This document shows positions 25,552 through 34,824 of a stretch of 64,000 nt of DNA, in pieces. Location of the stretch: assembly GCA_019894765.1 (NCBI GenBank), contig JAGXNT010000018.1, forward strand, positions 1 through 64,000, read 5' to 3'. Within the stretch, counting starts at the first letter, position 1; the number at the start of each line of letters is the position of its first letter. The stretch comes from Candidatus Heimdallarchaeota archaeon (lineage in GTDB: Archaea > Asgardarchaeota > Heimdallarchaeia > JABLTI01). Both the position numbers and the translations under genes were made by a program. Under the pieces are notes generated by a model. It ran no database searches and was not told the origin of the DNA. It saw only the letters and a list, made by a program, of their open reading frames with translations.

Positions 25552-27232
25552 CGAACTATATTTCCAACATTTTGGCTTCCATTGCCCAAGACCAAAGAAA
25601 GATGATTTTCTTGAATGCTTAGTTTGTAAATTCCAGTCAATTATAGAAAATCTCATTCATATGAAGGTCTACGATGAGAAGAACAAACCGATATGGATTA
25701 ATCAATTCATAAAAGGAAGAACAGGTAGTCGAGTGTTCTGTAAAGAAATAATTGATACTTACATCGCTGAAGTAGAGAAAGAAGTGAAGAAAGAACTCAG
25801 AAAAACAGAGGAAGGAATTGTTTTCTATCGAAAACATAAAGGGAACGTAATCCGATTCTTAACTTTTTGTGTTTTGAATCAGAAAATAATAAGTGAACGC
25901 ACAAAGAGTAAGAAGTCTCTCTCAGAGAGAAAATCAAAGATCATACATTTAACTTTGCATACTTATCATCTTGAAGGGGACAAGTCAGTAAGTAACGCAA
26001 CTATCCAAAAGATAGAGGAACTTTTGATTAAAAGGGAAAAGAAAGTAGTATTGCAAAATGAGCATGAAACATCAGATAATAATTATTTAGAAAACTGGGA
26101 TGAATTTACTCAAGAGGAAGAAGAACCATTAGAGCAATCTGTTCTCAGTGATTTATCGACAAGAGTGCTTGAGGGGATGGATATTTTCAATGTGGAAGAA
26201 TATTTCTTAGAAGGTGAACCTGAGTTGACTGATACGTTAATTAATTATTGTCCTAAAAACGAGAAGAAAGATATTACTTGCAATGTATTTAGTGATGTTT
26301 ACTGGTTAGGCGCGAGAAAAATTATTCACTTGTTTATTTATCGAAACGAATTATTCAAAGAGATTAATTTATCAGCGGAGTGCCTTGCACAACAAGAAAT
26401 AGATGTTACTAAACTACGTCGATTGGTGGAGTTATTCATTAGAAAAAACACCTCGTGGGAATTATCAAAGGAAGAGAAAAACAAATTCATTCTTTGCACT
26501 ATCTGTCACTTGATCCGTCACTTCAAATTACTTGGCAAACTGGACTCTTTAGATGGGATCAGAGCATTCTTCGAGTATAAGGGAAAGATTTTCCAACTCT
26601 CTGAGAAAAGTATCCAGCAAGAACAGGAAGAAGCAGTAAAGATGCTTCAGAATCTCAATCCACAAGTCATTAATAATGAAGAGAAAACCATCGTAGCAGA
26701 AGTAACTCAGTTACCTCGAAGAGATGAGATAATTCCTACTTTGCATAGTAGTGATCGCTTAGAGGATTTGAAAGTATTCCTAACTGAGATAGCTCAAAAA
26801 GTCGATTTATCATTAATCCCCATTGAAATTATTCGCTACAAAGAAAAAGCAAAAGAACTAATTAAGCCTGATGAATACGACGAGGATTTTGAATGGGTAG
26901 ATATTATCTCTGAATACAGGGATGACACCGAATTCTTACCATTCTTAGCTGAAGTAGTCATACAGAAATTACAACTTGTTGAAGAACAAAAGATAAAACA
27001 CGAAGAAGAAACTCACATAGAAGTAAGTCCAATCGAAAACAAAGAATTATTAGAAAAAACTCATCGAAAATGCAAGGAATGTATGAAAACGATTCCCTTA
27101 GCTGAGTGTGCAAAGAAAAAAGCATTAGTAGAGAAAACAGCAAACAAAGGAATAGAAGCGATGCAGAAACTATGGGAGAAAGATAAGAAGCTCAGGCCGT
27201 GTATTGCTAATCAATTACTAAAAGAAAAATAG
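25544..27232 (+). CDS. Large unknown protein coupled to the HerA-like ATPase
   Basis: About 562 residues from ATG 25544, which overlaps the ATPase stop by 8 bp (ATGCATGA); in-frame earlier starts reach 25505. It begins MHDELYFQHFGFHCPRPKKD with a possible metal site (HFGFHC ... CLVC). It is mostly helical and charged, and near the C-terminus has a Cys cluster (CKECMKTIPLAEC). I recognise no family. The tight overlap with the ATPase implies that the two act together. No nuclease motif was evident by eye. Confidence 0.65.
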   Translation: MHDELYFQHFGFHCPRPKKDDFLECLVCKFQSIIENLIHMKVYDEKNKPIWINQFIKGRTGSRVFCKEIIDTYIAEVEKEVKKELRKTEEGIVFYRKHKGNVIRFLTFCVLNQKIISERTKSKKSLSERKSKIIHLTLHTYHLEGDKSVSNATIQKIEELLIKREKKVVLQNEHETSDNNYLENWDEFTQEEEEPLEQSVLSDLSTRVLEGMDIFNVEEYFLEGEPELTDTLINYCPKNEKKDITCNVFSDVYWLGARKIIHLFIYRNELFKEINLSAECLAQQEIDVTKLRRLVELFIRKNTSWELSKEEKNKFILCTICHLIRHFKLLGKLDSLDGIRAFFEYKGKIFQLSEKSIQQEQEEAVKMLQNLNPQVINNEEKTIVAEVTQLPRRDEIIPTLHSSDRLEDLKVFLTEIAQKVDLSLIPIEIIRYKEKAKELIKPDEYDEDFEWVDIISEYRDDTEFLPFLAEVVIQKLQLVEEQKIKHEEETHIEVSPIENKELLEKTHRKCKECMKTIPLAECAKKKALVEKTANKGIEAMQKLWEKDKKLRPCIANQLLKEK

Positions 27233-27279
27233 AAAAAATAAAACGTGAAAAGAGTTCCTTAAGCATAAAACAATAATAA

Positions 27280-28128
27280 ATGGAATTATATTGTAGTTAT
27301 TACTCTTATTGTATTAGTAAATCTGAAATGATTGAAAGGAATGTGGGAATATTGAGTAAGAAGTCAAATATTTGTAATAAATTAATAGAGGAATATAAGA
27401 AAGAAAAATCAACTTTAGGCAAAGTATTTCTCTCTTTAGACTTGTATAACAAGAAATGTTTTGTACAAGACGACATACCATTTTTTGTCGAATTATTAAA
27501 AAACGAAGAAGGTCTAATTGAAAGAGTTGCTATGTCAACTATCCTAATGAGGATAACAAAGACGAATGAGGAGTATAATAACATTTTAGGTGATATGATC
27601 AACAAAGAAAAAGACTTGATTCGACAATCAAGATTGGTTTTGATTCTTAAAGAAAAGAAAATACAACACATTGCTATATTAGTAAAAGTTTTAGAGAAAG
27701 ATAAACCGACAAATGATATATTCGAAGTTGCTTTTGAATTGTTAGATTATAAAGAACATCAAAAGGTTGCTATAGAAAGCATACAAAAACTGCAATCTGA
27801 AAATAGATTAACCTTCTGGCAAAATTCGCGATTTAAAGGAATGTTAAAACAAAAAGATAAAATACCTAAACAAGTTTCAGATAAAATTGAAATCGAACCT
27901 ATAGAAAGTAAATTTGATAATGCATTATCTCTAATTCTTGACCAACTTCATATTTCTGCCAAAACAAATCCTGAATCAATGATTCTTTATGCCGATACTT
28001 TACATAAACTTGGTTTTATAAAACGACCAAAAGAAACTTGGTGGTCTAAACATGGCGGAACAGTAATAATGGCATCTATAAATGCTGTTGGCATAATTGT
28101 AGTAGCTATTGTATCTGCCATTCTTTAA
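27280..28128 (+). CDS. Helical-repeat protein with C-terminal membrane helix
   Basis: A 282-residue protein. Residues about 30-190 show HEAT-like helical hairpins (IPFFVELLKNEEGLIERVAM, TNDIFEVAFELLDYKEHQK). A segment RLTFWQNSRFKGML (W180) resembles EPWQTKFIQML in the nuclease protein at the other end of the element. After a linker, residues 262-282 form a hydrophobic tail (VIMASINAVGIIVVAIVSAIL) that would anchor it in the membrane. It follows the unknown protein by 47 bp. Tail-anchored proteins with a helical sensor are common membrane effectors in defence systems, but no function is shown here. Confidence 0.6.
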   Translation: MELYCSYYSYCISKSEMIERNVGILSKKSNICNKLIEEYKKEKSTLGKVFLSLDLYNKKCFVQDDIPFFVELLKNEEGLIERVAMSTILMRITKTNEEYNNILGDMINKEKDLIRQSRLVLILKEKKIQHIAILVKVLEKDKPTNDIFEVAFELLDYKEHQKVAIESIQKLQSENRLTFWQNSRFKGMLKQKDKIPKQVSDKIEIEPIESKFDNALSLILDQLHISAKTNPESMILYADTLHKLGFIKRPKETWWSKHGGTVIMASINAVGIIVVAIVSAIL

Positions 28129-28202
28129 TAAAAAACTCTTAATGAAAAAATGAAGAAAATTTCATCAAATTTGATTTTCAAAAACAAAACAGATTATAAC
28201 AC

Positions 28203-28382
28203 AGCAATAATTACTTTTTCAAATCCTTGCTCTTTCAACTCATTTGCTACTATCAAAGTTACTTTGGTAGCAATTTCCCTTGCTTCCTGATATAAGGAAC
28301 CCTTCAAGTTTAAATGACCAGGAATGACTATGAAAGGTAGTCCTTCTAAATCAACCGAAATAAAAGCCTTCATTAAGCTCAC
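28203..28382 (-). pseudogene. M55 D-aminopeptidase (DppA-like), 5' part
   Basis: Begins MSLMKAFISVDLEGLPF, the DppA N-terminus with the zinc-binding aspartate and glutamate in VDLEG, and runs on to EQGFEKVIIA. Translation then leaves the family (V, L, stop at 28194). The continuation SHGPMVNLL lies at 18989. The intact gene would have followed the HD gene (28440-29102) in an operon with a 57-bp gap. Confidence 0.88.
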
Positions 28383-28439
28383 CGATAAATGACCTAGAAA
28401 TAAGAGGTATAAAGGATTTTGGTAGAAAATCAGTCCTTA

Positions 28440-29102
28440 CTATTCATCTACAAGTTCTGATTGAGTCATTTTGAAGATTTTATTGTTTAATTTATCAGAT
28501 TCTTTTATGAGCTTCATGGCTAAACGTTTTGAGCTCTTAAGGTTTAATCGATAAAGATTTTCCTTGGAAATACCGCCGTCATTGCTTCTTGTTGTTTTTA
28601 TGTAGTTGACATTGTCAATTGTTCTCCGCTTGTTTTTTCCACAGTAAAGGAATGGTCTCACAAAACTAGCTATACCCATATCTGCTAATAAATCAGCATC
28701 TTGTAGGACTTTCAATTCATCTGATCTAACCATCTCTACTTTTCCTGGTCTATTGTCATGATGCTTGACAAGATACACTACTTGCTCTACAAAACCGTTG
28801 CTGTATCCTTGCTTTCGAAGAATCTCTCGAGTGATTTCTGCTCCGTAACTTGGATGCTTATCCCATCCCTCTTCGATCTTCTTATCCGTGTCAAGCTTTG
28901 TTTTCCCAGTGTCATGAAAAATAGCAGCTGTTAGTATGATGTCTTTCTCAACTTTTGCTCGAGATCGTTTGATTAACATCTTACAGGTCTCAAATACTCT
29001 TAAAGTATAAAAAGTCTCATCCCATTGACCATAATAAAAATGATTAGTATCTGAGTAAAGATCACAAACGAGTTCGTATAATTTTTTGTAATCAGGGGGC
29101 AT
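28440..29102 (-). CDS. HD-domain phosphohydrolase
   Basis: A 220-residue HD protein. The metal-binding residues are visible: an early histidine region, H63-D64 in IFHDTGKTK, HHD in LVKHHDNRPG and the final aspartate in LQDADLLADMG. This is the single-domain form that hydrolyses nucleotides or other phosphoesters. It was probably co-transcribed with the now-split M55 gene just downstream. Substrate unknown. Confidence 0.82.
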   Translation of the reverse strand: MPPDYKKLYELVCDLYSDTNHFYYGQWDETFYTLRVFETCKMLIKRSRAKVEKDIILTAAIFHDTGKTKLDTDKKIEEGWDKHPSYGAEITREILRKQGYSNGFVEQVVYLVKHHDNRPGKVEMVRSDELKVLQDADLLADMGIASFVRPFLYCGKNKRRTIDNVNYIKTTRSNDGGISKENLYRLNLKSSKRLAMKLIKESDKLNNKIFKMTQSELVDE

Positions 29103-29278
29103 TAATAATCTAAAATCTCCGTGGTAACATACCAGAATTTACTTTACTAATAATCATAGGATTGTCTCTGTAATTAATCTAACTTTACGGTTTTTAAAAC
29201 TGACTGTTCTTTTGACCTTTTCACACAAAAAGTGCTATTCTCACAATAATTTTTCCTGTAAAATAAAAGAAAAAGGGA

Positions 29279-29725
29279 TTAGAATAAGAATCTTAGTTGG
29301 AAGACTAGATCTTTTTCTAATTGGAATGTTCTCATCATATACTTCAATTCTATGCTGCTTATTTGTTCCCTTGGCAAGCTATCTTTTAATCGTAATCCTC
29401 GTTCTTCTTCAGATAACACATAGAAAGTATATTTCATGTTTAAAAGATTCTTCTTCTTGAGAATTGATCCTTGTTTTTGTAAATCCGTCAAGGCGGAAAA
29501 GAACAGATAATTACTTAATCCTTTCACTCGTTTTGCTACAGCAATCCTGATCTCTGAAGACCTCATCAATCGTCGACTGACAAATAGTAAATCCATTATA
29601 AGTTCTTGTACTCTAATTGTTTTCTTGCTCTTCTTCCTACCCCTGGTTCCTTTTTTCTTCTCGAGAGACTCACGAATCCTCAATTCTCTATCTTTCACAT
29701 TACTAGTCATTAACTCGACAAACAT
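29279..29725 (-). CDS. Putative winged-helix protein
   Basis: A 148-residue basic protein. Residues about 42-110 can form a winged helix (IMDLLFVSRRLMRSSEIRIA, SNYLFFSALTDLQKQG, YTFYVLSEEE as the wing). The N-terminus is very basic (KKKGTRGRKKSKK). M6 is an alternative start. It has its own AT-rich upstream region. A DNA-binding role is inferred only from fold-like sequence. Confidence 0.45.
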   Translation of the reverse strand: MFVELMTSNVKDRELRIRESLEKKKGTRGRKKSKKTIRVQELIMDLLFVSRRLMRSSEIRIAVAKRVKGLSNYLFFSALTDLQKQGSILKKKNLLNMKYTFYVLSEEERGLRLKDSLPREQISSIELKYMMRTFQLEKDLVFQLRFLF

Positions 29726-29981
29726 CGTTTATCTGCCGCCTTCTTTTTTTTCTCATGCTGTGGGGAATATCAGCGCAGTGACAACAAGAAGTCATTCTTA
29801 TAGTCATGAGACCATACTCTTATTTTCTTATTAAAGGTTTCGTTTCCTAGTTTTTTATAAAAAAAAGAGGAATAACATCACTGAATCAAGAAAAAGGCTA
29901 GTAATTGAAGATAATCAAAAAATGTCAGTTGAAGAATCTTTTTTTACTAGAAAGATAATCCGTTCACAGTGGTGAATTTCT

Positions 29982-30902
29982 TTGTCCGAAGAATATGAAC
30001 AACCGTCAGAGGAACATATTGAAACTGAACGAGAAGAAGAAGAAGAAGAACCCCGATATAGTGAATTCCGACGTGAGGAACAACCCGTACCTCCTCCTGC
30101 TCCACCTCCACGAGAAGCACCTGCTTATGCAGAAACTCGACGTGAAGAACCCGTCTATGCAAAGAAGGCAATAGATCCTGTAGTTCTTGATGATGAAAAA
30201 GCTGCGGAAGATGAAGATGAAGAAGAATACATTGACAGAGTGAAATTACGCTCTTATTCTTCCATGATTTTATTCTTTCCTTCGTTTATAGTATCGTTAA
30301 CATTTGGAATTACTCAACTCTTACTAAACAGATACAGGGGTGTACCCTTAGACGTAACTACAGTGAATTCAGGATATATGGATATTTTAGGTATTATTTT
30401 CTTTATTTTCTTTTCCATGAACTTAATTCTGATTGCTTTTGACTTCAACCGCGCAAGATCTATAATTATAGCTTTGTTGATTGTAATTGTCGTTGGAACC
30501 TTTTTCCTACTAAATGCAATTTATAGTTTCTTGGAATCAATACAACTAACTATGAGAGTCTATTTCTCAACACAAGTCTATTTTGCTTTAGCTATTTTGT
30601 TGTTTGTGATCTTAGTAGTCACGCTTATAGCTGCTTATACAAACTACTATATCATTGAAGGCAATGAGCTCTTACATAGAAAAGGACTTTTGGGTGGAAT
30701 AGAACGTCATCCTGCGAATAATATGACTATTATAAAAGAGTATCCTGATATTATAGAATGGGGTCTCTTCAAATTTGGAACACTTATTCTTACTCCTCCA
30801 CGAGAAACAAAGTCAATTGTTCTTAAGAATGTCCCTAATATTGATAAAAAAGAAAAAGCAATTAACGAAATATTGTCTAGATTAAAGGTTGACATTAATT
30901 AG
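29982..30902 (+). CDS. Multi-pass membrane protein with C-terminal PH-like domain
   Basis: A 306-residue protein from a TTG start at 29982; an in-frame TGA lies three codons upstream and no in-frame ATG is near. The first ~80 residues are acidic and Pro/Arg-rich, likely disordered and cytoplasmic. Four hydrophobic helices follow at about 88-112, 128-148, 156-180 and 194-220. The last ~85 residues (YYIIEGNELLHRKGLLGGIERHPANN..., described by its start) fit the bacterial PH (bPH2/DUF304-like) domain. Such proteins are membrane components of unknown role; this one is typical of archaeal versions. Confidence 0.65.
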   Translation: MSEEYEQPSEEHIETEREEEEEEPRYSEFRREEQPVPPPAPPPREAPAYAETRREEPVYAKKAIDPVVLDDEKAAEDEDEEEYIDRVKLRSYSSMILFFPSFIVSLTFGITQLLLNRYRGVPLDVTTVNSGYMDILGIIFFIFFSMNLILIAFDFNRARSIIIALLIVIVVGTFFLLNAIYSFLESIQLTMRVYFSTQVYFALAILLFVILVVTLIAAYTNYYIIEGNELLHRKGLLGGIERHPANNMTIIKEYPDIIEWGLFKFGTLILTPPRETKSIVLKNVPNIDKKEKAINEILSRLKVDIN

Positions 30903-31044
30903 TTGTTGGATTCATTTTAGCAACTAACTTTTCTTTTTTTTTTCTTTTTTTTCTTTTATTTTTTAACTCACAACTCTGTTTTCATTTTCAAAAAATATGG
31001 TAAGGTTTAAATATTACTTAGATAAACATCTTACTATTAACTTT

Positions 31045-31063
31045 TTAGTGAGTAATTCACTAA
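31045..31063. promoter_or_regulatory. Palindrome downstream of the hsp20 TATA box
   Basis: TTAGTGA/TCACTAA arms (7 bp, perfect) with spacer GTAAT. A TATA-like TTTAAATA lies near 31005-31012, so the palindrome falls about where transcription starts. A repressor bound here would block the heat-shock gene, as the archaeal regulator Phr does in Pyrococcus; the sequence differs from the Phr site, so a different regulator is implied. Confidence 0.5.
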
Positions 31064-31105
31064 ATGGTGAGAAAAACAAAAAATAATTTACTTTGAGGGA
31101 AAAAA

Positions 31106-31690
31106 ATGTCCTGGCGAAGAAAAAAAGATGATGATTTTAAACGATGGAAAGAAATGTTTCCGTGGTTACCATTTGATTTATTCGAAGAAAGTGGTATGTT
31201 TAATGAAGATTTTATGGAACAAATGATGAGAGAAATCGAACGAATGATGCAACATATCGATACCTCTGATCCTGAAGCTATTAGGAAGAAACTTGGCCCA
31301 ATGGTGTGGGGATGGAACATGCAAGTAGGTCCTGATGGTAAACCCGTTTTCAAGGAATTTGGTAATGTTAAACCTTCAGTGAAAGGTGCTCCAGTTGCAT
31401 CCAAAGATCGTGAACCGTTGGTAGACGTCTTTATCGAAGACAAAGTTGTTCGTGTAATTGCTGAACTCCCTGGTGTAGATAAGCATGATATCAATGTAAA
31501 AACCACTGAATCAAAGATTATAATTGAAGCTGTGAGTGGCGATCGAAATTATTCAACTGAAAGAGATTTATCAGTTCGAATTAAACCTAAAACTGCCAAT
31601 GCTAAATACAAAAACGGTATTTTGGAATTGACAGTTGATCGAAAAGAACCTGTGGAAGCTGAATCAGGTTTTGAAGTGAAGATCGAGTAA
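31106..31690 (+). CDS. Small heat shock protein Hsp20
   Basis: A 194-residue sHSP. The N-terminal arm (MSWRRKKDDDFKRWKEMFPW) is followed by helical and linker sequence. The alpha-crystallin domain starts at about residue 105 (PLVDVFIEDKVVRVIAELPG) and ends with KTANAKYKNGILELTVDRKE, the classic A-x-x-x-n-G-v-L beta9 region. An IxI-like C-terminal motif is not obvious. It is an ATP-independent holdase forming oligomers. A clear TATA box and palindrome lie upstream, and cdc48 follows 59 bp downstream, so folding and unfolding activities are neighbours. Confidence 0.9.
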   Translation: MSWRRKKDDDFKRWKEMFPWLPFDLFEESGMFNEDFMEQMMREIERMMQHIDTSDPEAIRKKLGPMVWGWNMQVGPDGKPVFKEFGNVKPSVKGAPVASKDREPLVDVFIEDKVVRVIAELPGVDKHDINVKTTESKIIIEAVSGDRNYSTERDLSVRIKPKTANAKYKNGILELTVDRKEPVEAESGFEVKIE

Positions 31691-31749
31691 TCTCCTTCTT
31701 CAATGCTATATTATAAATTAGTAAAAAAAAATTAAGAGATGTGTATAAA

Positions 31750-33990
31750 ATGTCTACAGCTGGTAGTACAGAAAAAAGTAGTGATGATACTATTCAATTA
31801 CGAGTATCAGATTCCCAGTATCGCGATGTAGGTAAGGGTCTAGCAAGAATTAGTCATTCATTAATGGCACAACTAGACTTAACTGCAGGCGATATTATTG
31901 AAATAAGCGGTAAAACAAGAACTGCTGCAAAAGTATGGCCTGGTTATCCTGAAGATGAACGAAAAGGAATCATACGTATTGATGGCACTATTAGAATGAA
32001 TACTGGTGTCAGATTAGATGAATTTGTAACGATCAAGAAAATAAAACCACCTACTGGAACTAAAGTAATAGTTGCCCCTACCCAAAATATTAGAGGGGAG
32101 CTAGATGGTAAATTCCTCTTGCAAATACTTACTGGACGTCCAGTGTCTGTTGGCGATTCAATAAGGATTCAAATTCTTGGTGGAAATCAAATAGTTTTCA
32201 AAGTCGCACGAGTTGCTCCCAAGCAATTGAACACTGTTGTGGTTACAGCAAATACAAATATCGATCTTCGCACTGCACCAATAACTGCAGAAGATGTAAA
32301 AATAGCTCCAATTAGCTATGAAGATATTGGTGGTTTAGAAGACATAATTCAAAAATTGCGTGAAATGATTGAATTACCTTTACGATACCCAGAAATTTTT
32401 GAAAAATTAGGTGTCGAAGCACCCAAGGGTTTACTCTTACATGGTCCCCCTGGAACAGGAAAAACAATGTTAGCAAAAGCAGTTGCTAATGAAACCGATG
32501 CTCACTTCATTCATCTAAGTGGACCTGAAATTATGTCAAAATTCTACGGAGAAAGCGAAGCAAACATTCGAGGTGTTTTCAAAGAAGCAGAAGAAAATGC
32601 TCCTTCTATTATTTTCATTGATGAAATTGATGCTATTGCTCCTAAAAGATCTGAAGTAACAGGTGAAGTTGAACGAAGAGTCGTAGCACAATTATTAGCT
32701 TTAATGGATGGACTTGAGAGTCGAGGTCAGGTTGTAGTTATTGCTGCAACAAATCGTGTTAATTCGATAGATCCAGCATTAAGACGAGGAGGTCGCTTCG
32801 ATCGTGAAATCGAGATTGGAGTACCAGATAAAAAAGGCAGATTGGATATTCTACACATTCACACTCGAGGTATGCCATTAGCAGATGACGTAGATCTTGG
32901 CAGAATAGCTACCATTACCCATGGCTTTGTTGGAGCTGACATGTCTGCCCTAGTAAAAGAAGCTGCAATGAGTGCGTTGAGAACAATTTTGCCTAAAATT
33001 AATTGGCAAGAAGAAACAGTACCTCCAGATATTTTACAAGAAATTATCGTTAAGCAAACAGATTTTGATAACGCTTTAAATATGGTGGAACCATCCGCAT
33101 TGCGAGAAGTGTTCATTGAAAAGCCTGACGTCAAATGGACTGAGATTGGTGGATTAAGTAATGCTATTCAAGAATTAAGAGAAGCTATTGAGTGGCCACT
33201 AATATACCCAGAAGTTTTTGAGGAAGCAGGAGTTGAACCACCAAAAGGAATTCTATTATTTGGACCTCCGGGAACAGGTAAAACTCTCTTAGCAAAAGCA
33301 GTTGCTACAGAAAGTGAAGCAAATTTCATCAGTATTAAAGGTCCAGAAGTTATGAGCAAATGGGTAGGTGAATCTGAAAAAGCTATCCGAGAGCTCTTCA
33401 GAAAGGCTCGTCAATCAGCTCCTTGTATCATCTTTATGGATGAAGTTGATAGCATAACTCCTAAGAGAGGAGGAACACATGACAGCAACGTTACAGAACG
33501 AGTTGTTAGTCAGCTCTTAACTGAAATAGACGGCTTATCAAAATTGAAGAATGTAGTTGTAGTTATGGCTACTAATAGACCTGATATCATTGATCCTGCA
33601 ATTTTGCGTCCCGGTAGAACAGATCGATTTATTTCACTTGATCTTCCTAACTTGAAAGCTCGAAAAGAAATTCTCAAAATACATACACGAAAAATGACCC
33701 TAGCAAGTGACGTAAATATGGATGAGTTAGCTAAGATTACAGAAGGATACACTGGTGCGGATATAGCAGCCGCTACAAAAGAAGCAGGGATGCTTGCAGT
33801 TAGGAAATTCATCGGAAAAAGTACCTCGAAAGAAGAAATTTTAGAGAAATTAAAAACAAAGGGTTTTAAGGTTTCTCAAAAACTGCTTTTAGAATCTTTA
33901 GAGAAAATCCACAAAGGTTCTTCTGAGGATATGAAGAAATATCGCACTATTGCTGATAAGTTCAAAGATGGAGAAATTCCCTACATATAG
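31750..33990 (+). CDS. cdc48: Cdc48/VCP-like AAA+ ATPase
   Basis: 746 residues from ATG 31750 (an in-frame GTG at 31741 is possible). Residues ~10-190 form the N domain (double-psi barrel plus four-stranded barrel). AAA domain 1 has Walker A GPPGTGKT at about 232 and Walker [11 protein letters not shown]; domain 2 has GPPGTGKT at about 505 and [10 protein letters not shown]. Arginine fingers and the second region of homology ([25 protein letters not shown]) are intact. This is the hexameric unfoldase that extracts and remodels proteins and feeds the proteasome. The C-terminus lacks the eukaryotic p97 tail. Confidence 0.96.
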   Translation: MSTAGSTEKSSDDTIQLRVSDSQYRDVGKGLARISHSLMAQLDLTAGDIIEISGKTRTAAKVWPGYPEDERKGIIRIDGTIRMNTGVRLDEFVTIKKIKPPTGTKVIVAPTQNIRGELDGKFLLQILTGRPVSVGDSIRIQILGGNQIVFKVARVAPKQLNTVVVTANTNIDLRTAPITAEDVKIAPISYEDIGGLEDIIQKLREMIELPLRYPEIFEKLGVEAPKGLLLHGPPGTGKTMLAKAVANETDAHFIHLSGPEIMSKFYGESEANIRGVFKEAEENAPSIIFIDEIDAIAPKRSEVTGEVERRVVAQLLALMDGLESRGQVVVIAATNRVNSIDPALRRGGRFDREIEIGVPDKKGRLDILHIHTRGMPLADDVDLGRIATITHGFVGADMSALVKEAAMSALRTILPKINWQEETVPPDILQEIIVKQTDFDNALNMVEPSALREVFIEKPDVKWTEIGGLSNAIQELREAIEWPLIYPEVFEEAGVEPPKGILLFGPPGTGKTLLAKAVATESEANFISIKGPEVMSKWVGESEKAIRELFRKARQSAPCIIFMDEVDSITPKRGGTHDSNVTERVVSQLLTEIDGLSKLKNVVVVMATNRPDIIDPAILRPGRTDRFISLDLPNLKARKEILKIHTRKMTLASDVNMDELAKITEGYTGADIAAATKEAGMLAVRKFIGKSTSKEEILEKLKTKGFKVSQKLLLESLEKIHKGSSEDMKKYRTIADKFKDGEIPYI

Positions 33991-34028
33991 GGTTTTTCTT
34001 ATAATCTTGAAACAAGAGTGATTGAAAT

Positions 34029-34727
34029 ATGTCAGACCCAGACAAGATTTTCCTGGCATTAAAGAGTGAAACAAGACGCAAAATACTCTCTATGCTGGCT
34101 TCAGAACCTATGTATTTAACTCAATTAGCGTTCAACCTTAATCTAGGTCAGCAAGCGATCTTCCGCCATCTTCAGTTACTTGAAGAATCAGGCTTATTAG
34201 ATTCTGATTTCAAAGATGCAGGCCAAGGTGCTCCACGAAGATACTATCAAATTGCTCGAGCAGTAAGAGTGGAAGTACAGATATCCCCGGAAATGTTTGA
34301 CGTAGGAATGTTTGATGTCCCAAGTATAGAAATATCAACTCCAAAAGATTTCCCAGAGCTAGCTGAAATCGTAACAAAGTGTGCTGAGCTTGGGAAAACT
34401 CCTAACTCAAAAGAAAAACTCTCAGTATTTAGTGATTTGCTTAAAGAGCTAAGTAAGGAATTGAGCAAAGTTAACATTGCAAAATCAATTGCAGAAGCAA
34501 CCTATTCCAACATTAGGCGTCAAATTAGAGCCATTGCTTTTGACTTGTTACCTCAGCGAATTGATCAACGAATCATACAAACACTGGCATCACGTGGTGG
34601 AGAGTCAACTATAGAGGATTTATCATTAATACTCAATCTTACAATAGAAACAATTGAAGAAAGAATGATAGAACTAGATAAAGCTGGATTAATAAAACTT
34701 GAGAAGAAGAATATTCTTTTGCTCTAA
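34029..34727 (+). CDS. ArsR-type winged-helix regulator
   Basis: A 232-residue protein. Residues 1-80 are an ArsR/HTH_20 winged helix: DKIFLALKSETRRKILSML, LTQLAFNLNLGQQAIFRHLQLLEESGLL, and a wing with RRYYQIA. The middle (ISPEMFDVGMFDVPSIEIS) is a small sensor-like linker. The C-terminal part, TLASRGGESTIEDLSLILNLTIETIEERMIELDKAGLIKL, looks like a second winged helix, which is an uncommon two-HTH layout. It follows cdc48 by 38 bp and may be co-transcribed. Confidence 0.82.
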   Translation: MSDPDKIFLALKSETRRKILSMLASEPMYLTQLAFNLNLGQQAIFRHLQLLEESGLLDSDFKDAGQGAPRRYYQIARAVRVEVQISPEMFDVGMFDVPSIEISTPKDFPELAEIVTKCAELGKTPNSKEKLSVFSDLLKELSKELSKVNIAKSIAEATYSNIRRQIRAIAFDLLPQRIDQRIIQTLASRGGESTIEDLSLILNLTIETIEERMIELDKAGLIKLEKKNILLL

Positions 34728-34824
34728 AAAAAATCCATTACTTTTTCTTTTTTTGCAACAACAATACCTTACAAGCGAATTTTTTTTAAAGCAGTATACA
34801 ATAGATTCGCTTTAGTGATTTACA

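Larger units (their letters stand above)
18990..28202. mobile_element. 9.2-kb inserted element interrupting an M55 peptidase gene
   Basis: The M55 reading frame stops matching at 18989 and resumes at 28203, on the same strand and in the right order. Joining the two halves gives an M55 protein of normal length (about 283 residues), with only the Asp codon of DSHG unaccounted for. The inserted DNA encodes, left to right: a HEAT-like/PD-(D/E)XK nuclease protein (-), a membrane protein (-), a secreted caspase-like peptidase (+), a HerA-like ATPase (+), a large unknown protein (+) and a helical membrane-anchored protein (+). No recombinase was recognised, and I could not define a clear target-site duplication or terminal inverted repeat by eye; the ends share only short similarity (GTGTT). 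Boundaries are good to a few bases. Confidence 0.8.

Noticed and set aside
18985..28205. Target-site duplication and terminal inverted repeats of the 9.2-kb element
   Set aside because: Comparison of the two ends by eye gave only a shared GTGTT; too short to claim. An empty-site sequence is required.
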